DNA from: a virus | Direction: 5' to 3' (one strand) | Length of the DNA: 21,069 bases | IMG/VR virus record: IMGVR_UViG_3300012950_000927 | Location: 1 to 21,069 of that record | Shown here: positions 19,138 through 21,069 of the stretch, piece by piece | How the letters are laid out: each line of letters begins with the position of its first letter | How positions within the stretch are numbered: position 1 is the first letter of the stretch | Program-made: the position numbers and the translations under genes | The notes under the pieces: generated by a model | Databases searched by the model: none | What the model saw: the letters and a program-made list of their open reading frames with translations, nothing else | What the model was told of the DNA's origin: nothing

Positions 19138-19416
19138 CTATTCTAAGTTATCGGCTACCACATACTCCTCAGCCTTAGCGTCCAAGAACGCTTCTATATC
19201 TTCGAGCTTTAAGGTTGCCGTAATAGTTTCTCCTGTTGTGTCTGTAATAGTGAACCCTATGGATTCCAACAGTAAGTCTGCCCACTCCTCCGCATCATTA
19301 TACTGTGTTTCTAATTCTGCATCTGTCATATCCTCATCATTATCAGAGATAATAAGAAGCATTTCAGTAACATGCTTTAGAATCTTCAGTCTTTTATCTG
19401 CGTTTTTCGTGGTCAT
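19138..19416 (-). CDS. Small acidic hypothetical protein (92 aa)
   Basis: 92 residues. The N-terminal third is basic and helical (MTTKNADKRLKILKHVTEML), the middle acidic (SDNDEDMTDAELETQYND), and the end has strand-like ESIGFTITDTTGE and ITATLKLEDIEAFLDAKAEE. No family is recognised. The ATG at 19416 is preferred to one 15 codons upstream, because a leaderless promoter is placed exactly for it. It precedes the transglycosylase-like gene in the same transcript and is divergent from SSB. Confidence 0.65.
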   Translation of the reverse strand: MTTKNADKRLKILKHVTEMLLIISDNDEDMTDAELETQYNDAEEWADLLLESIGFTITDTTGETITATLKLEDIEAFLDAKAEEYVVADNLE

Positions 19417-19423
19417 AGGTTTC

Positions 19424-19453
19424 AGGGTATCGGAGAACCTGCTAAGGTTGCAA
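19424..19453 (-). promoter_or_regulatory. Leaderless promoter for the 92-residue protein
   Basis: On the minus strand TTGCAA (19453-19448), 18 bases, TACCCT (19429-19424, TANNNT), then 7 bases to ATG 19416. The spacing places the +1 at the start codon, and there is no ribosome binding site. Confidence 0.6.
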
Positions 19454-19466
19454 CTTGACATACCGA

Positions 19467-19482
19467 TAAGGGCTTGCCCTTA
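19467..19482. promoter_or_regulatory. Palindrome TAAGGGCTTGCCCTTA between divergent genes
   Basis: TAAGGGC and GCCCTTA are perfect inverted repeats with a two-base centre. The site lies between the 92-residue protein gene and SSB; a TTGACA for the SSB direction is at 19455-19460 and a TAACCT -10-like element at 19481-19486, so a bound repressor would cover the spacer of that promoter. Confidence 0.55.
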
Positions 19483-19507
19483 ACCTAAGAGAAAGAGGTT
19501 CATACAT

Positions 19508-19927
19508 ATGAACAATTCTGCAATAACCGTCTGCGGGAACATTACGCAAGACCCTGAGATGACTTTTACCGATTCAAACATCGCTAAACTTCGCTTCAGC
19601 GTAGCGTGTAACCGCAGTTACAAAAAAGGCGACGAATGGGTCGAAGAAACATCATTCTTCAACTGTGTCGCTTGGCGTAAACTCGCCGAAGACTCTGGAG
19701 ACGTATTAGAGAAGGGTGTTGGCGTTATCGTCAATGGTCGTCTTGAACAACGCTCTTGGGAAGACAAAGAGGGCAACAAGCGCTCAACCGTCGAAGTCGT
19801 AGCAGACAATGTTGCGATTCAGACTCGAAGCATTTCCGACTTCACCCGCAAACGCGGTGGCGAAGGCGGGGCTGGACAAACAGCAGCTTCACCACGTAGT
19901 CAGGAACTCGAAAAAGATCCTTTCTAG
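19508..19927 (+). CDS. ssb: Single-stranded DNA-binding protein
   Basis: 139 residues. OB-fold of the SSB type: N-terminal strand AITVCGNITQDPEM, RFSVACNRSYKK, SFFNCVAWRKLAED (residues about 50-63), VIVNGRLEQRSWEDKEGNKRS and VEVVADNVA. The C-terminal part (about 112-139) is Gly-rich and ends EKDPF, the acidic tip that recruits partner proteins in SSBs. It protects single strands during replication and recombination. It starts at ATG 19508 with AGAGG about 10 bases upstream, after a palindrome that likely regulates the divergent pair. Length is slightly short of host SSBs, as in many phages. Confidence 0.95.
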   Translation: MNNSAITVCGNITQDPEMTFTDSNIAKLRFSVACNRSYKKGDEWVEETSFFNCVAWRKLAEDSGDVLEKGVGVIVNGRLEQRSWEDKEGNKRSTVEVVADNVAIQTRSISDFTRKRGGEGGAGQTAASPRSQELEKDPF

Positions 19928-20003
19928 GTCGCGCGTCAGTCGCGGAACACGACGTGTGAATTAAGGGCCTCATTTGGCATTAGTCGGTACAGAGATGCAT
20001 GAC

Positions 20004-20049
20004 TGACCTGAATGGGGTCCTTTTCACGCACGGGTGACCTTATGGGGTC
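20004..20049. repeat. Two direct repeats TGACCT(N)ATGGGGTC
   Basis: TGACCTGAATGGGGTC (20004-20019) and TGACCTTATGGGGTC (20035-20049) share the outer blocks TGACCT and TGGGGTC and differ only in the middle. Each is a weak inverted repeat (GACC/GGTC). The starts are 31 bases apart, about three helical turns. They overlap the 3' end of the minus gene. Confidence 0.5.
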
Positions 20050-20492
20050 AACGATGACGCGGAATATCCCACACGCCTTCGAAGGCGATTGGAAATACGG
20101 TTCCAGTACCTCTGACAAAGCAGAATACTGCTATAGCGCATCCCTGTTTTGCCTTGCTTAAGGAGAAACAACTCCTTCCATATGGTCTCAAGAGACTTTC
20201 TGCTAGGGGCAACCTGAAGGCATAGATCTTGCACCGCTTGGATAAGCAGTTCCGTCATATAATCGGGGATACGATCAGGATGATGTTCTGAGACATAAGC
20301 AATCTCTTCCCACACATCCCCACCATAAGATGGGTTGCATTGCAAATAATCCCATCCAATACCTTCTTGGTGTAACCAAAAATAAACTGAGAGCCCGATA
20401 TCGAACCTGATCTCCTGAATCTCTTTGCATAAGGTTTCTTCACGAAGAGCAAACTCTACTCTGTCGTCTTTTATTTCATTATTATTACTCAT
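20040..20492 (-). CDS. Hypothetical protein (150 aa)
   Basis: 150 residues, hydrophilic and helical with many aromatics (VYFWLHQEGIGWDYLQ, WEEIAYVSEHHPDR), and a very basic end (NRISNRLRRRVGYSASSLTP). No family is recognised. A perfect ribosome binding site (GGGAGG, 7 bases before ATG 20492) supports it. It is alone on the minus strand between SSB and DUF932 genes, so it may have a regulatory or early role. Basic C-terminal residues suggest nucleic-acid contact; this is a guess. Confidence 0.72.
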   Translation of the reverse strand: MSNNNEIKDDRVEFALREETLCKEIQEIRFDIGLSVYFWLHQEGIGWDYLQCNPSYGGDVWEEIAYVSEHHPDRIPDYMTELLIQAVQDLCLQVAPSRKSLETIWKELFLLKQGKTGMRYSSILLCQRYWNRISNRLRRRVGYSASSLTP

Positions 20493-20526
20493 AAAATAAC
20501 CTCCCGGTTACTAGTTATCTGTCACT

Positions 20527-20541
20527 ACTCCTATATGGAGT
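20527..20541. promoter_or_regulatory. Palindrome ACTCCTATATGGAGT in divergent intergenic region
   Basis: ACTCC and GGAGT are inverted around TATAT. It is located 35 bases upstream of the minus gene and 186 bases upstream of the DUF932 gene. It is likely to be an operator, or part of the minus-gene promoter. Confidence 0.4.
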
Positions 20542-20636
20542 TAGGTAACAGCGAGGGCTATTTTCCCTCTAAATTACTTATGTGAGTTTGGGACAGGGAG
20601 TGGACACTATTTCTAAACTTTTTTACCCCTCTAAAA

Positions 20637-20652
20637 TCGAACACCTGTTCGA
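20637..20652. promoter_or_regulatory. LexA/SOS box TCGAACACCTGTTCGA
   Basis: A perfect match to the mycobacterial SOS box TCGAAC-N4-GTTCGA, with all twelve conserved bases. It lies in the divergent region, 15 bases before the -35 TTGTCA of the DUF932 promoter and directly before a TTGACA at 20653-20658. Binding of the host LexA would couple the neighbouring phage genes to DNA damage. Confidence reflects the exactness of the match. Confidence 0.8.
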
Positions 20653-20666
20653 TTGACAGCAGTAGG

Positions 20667-20695
20667 TTGTCATCTGCACTGCGCACGGGTACACT
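20667..20695 (+). promoter_or_regulatory. Promoter of the DUF932 gene
   Basis: TTGTCA (20667-20672) and TACACT (20690-20695) are separated by 17 bases. The expected start (about 20702) gives a leader of about 25 bases that contains the AGGAGA ribosome binding site before ATG 20727. The LexA box lies 15 bases upstream. Confidence 0.65.
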
Positions 20696-20726
20696 TGCAA
20701 CATCAGTTAGATTCAGGAGAATACAT

Positions 20727-21069
20727 ATGAGTCACGACCTAGAAATCAAAACAGACGGCAACGCTAAATTCGCCTATGCAAAACGAGAGATTCCATGGCA
20801 TCGTTTAGGTGTCCCAATGGATGGACTCCAAACAGCTGAAGCAATGCTCGAAGCAGCTGAAGCCGACTACGACGTAGTCCTCACTAAAGTCGCCGCAGTG
20901 GACGATAACGGTAATCTCATCCAAAACCCGGACGGCAGCTACGTACTCGTTGAAGACTCAAGGGCCACTCTCCGTCAGAACACAGATGGGACCTTTAACG
21001 GGTTAGCTACAGTAGGAACTCGGTACATCGTTCAGCAGAACAGAGACTGCCTGCAGTATGCACTCGACA
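20727..21069 (+). CDS. DUF932-type phage/plasmid protein (partial)
   Basis: ATG 20727, open to the window edge (114 complete codons). The N-terminal part has the family hallmark IPWHRLGVPMD followed by helical AEAMLEAAEADYDVVL, a strand region with DGSYVLVEDSRATLR and TVGTRYIVQQNRDCLQYAL. DUF932 / TIGR03299 proteins are frequent in phages and plasmids, function unproven, perhaps replication or DNA-related. AGGAGA 7 bases before ATG is a good ribosome binding site. It is preceded by a LexA box and a promoter. Confidence 0.88.
   Translation, partial: MSHDLEIKTDGNAKFAYAKREIPWHRLGVPMDGLQTAEAMLEAAEADYDVVLTKVAAVDDNGNLIQNPDGSYVLVEDSRATLRQNTDGTFNGLATVGTRYIVQQNRDCLQYALD

Overview
The window is a stretch of double-stranded DNA phage genome (or a prophage or metagenomic phage contig) whose host is very probably an actinobacterium. 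Phage identity rests on an HK97-type major capsid protein, a phage-type primase-helicase, a zinc-peptidase endolysin, an SSB, a DUF932-type protein, an HNH endonuclease, many tiny overlapping genes and a tRNA. The actinobacterial host is inferred from two WhiB-type Fe-S regulators, two sites matching the actinobacterial/Gram-positive LexA box, and several promoters whose expected +1 falls on the start codon (leaderless mRNAs, common in actinobacteria). Base composition is moderate, so a high-GC Streptomyces- or Mycobacterium-like host is less likely; a freshwater or marine actinobacterium would fit, but this is inference.

Layout. 1-1750: end of an upstream gene, a 24-residue membrane peptide, then the capsid gene with a promoter, a 5'-UTR hairpin, a strong ribosome binding site and a strong terminator. 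1791-6426 (+): a tightly packed early/replication-type operon: 56-residue protein, SNase-like nuclease, zinc protein, WhiB, primase-helicase, HTH protein, RHH/zinc protein and a 49-residue zinc ribbon. 6427-10762 (-): a block with a small acidic protein, a class II (B12-dependent) ribonucleotide reductase, a small zinc protein, a secreted Thr/Pro-linker protein, a two-TM protein and an unknown protein. 10813-12388 (+): a histone-H1-like Lys/Ala/Pro protein, a polysaccharide-lyase-like protein and two small proteins, followed by tRNA-Lys(UUU). 12549-13756: two small genes on opposite strands around a shared promoter region, then the endolysin (-). 13840-15438 (+): an operon of unusual A/C-rich composition carrying a DNA methyltransferase.

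15439-15753 is a gene-poor G/T-rich interval with a LexA-type box, direct repeats and a sharp reversal of strand skew; it is the best candidate for an origin or other structural locus. 15754-17844 (+): membrane LysM protein, second WhiB, a five-zinc-finger HNH endonuclease, a broken 5' copy of the next gene, then that gene itself (FmdB-type zinc ribbon). A shared terminator separates these from a convergent membrane-anchored lytic-transglycosylase-like protein and a small acidic protein (-). The right end has SSB (+), an unknown protein (-) and a DUF932 protein (+, cut by the window edge), separated by intergenic regions with palindromes, a LexA box and promoters.

How the genes fit together: nucleotide supply (class II RNR), replication (primase-helicase, SSB), DNA protection or modification (methyltransferase), transcriptional takeover (two WhiB, HTH and RHH proteins) and cell-wall attack (endolysin, transglycosylase, LysM protein, lyase-like protein) are all represented. 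No terminase large subunit, portal, tail, integrase or DNA polymerase gene lies in the window. The most unusual points are the recombination scar downstream of the HNH gene, the zinc-finger array on that nuclease, the skew switch with an SOS box at about 15.45-15.75 kb, and the series of leaderless promoters.
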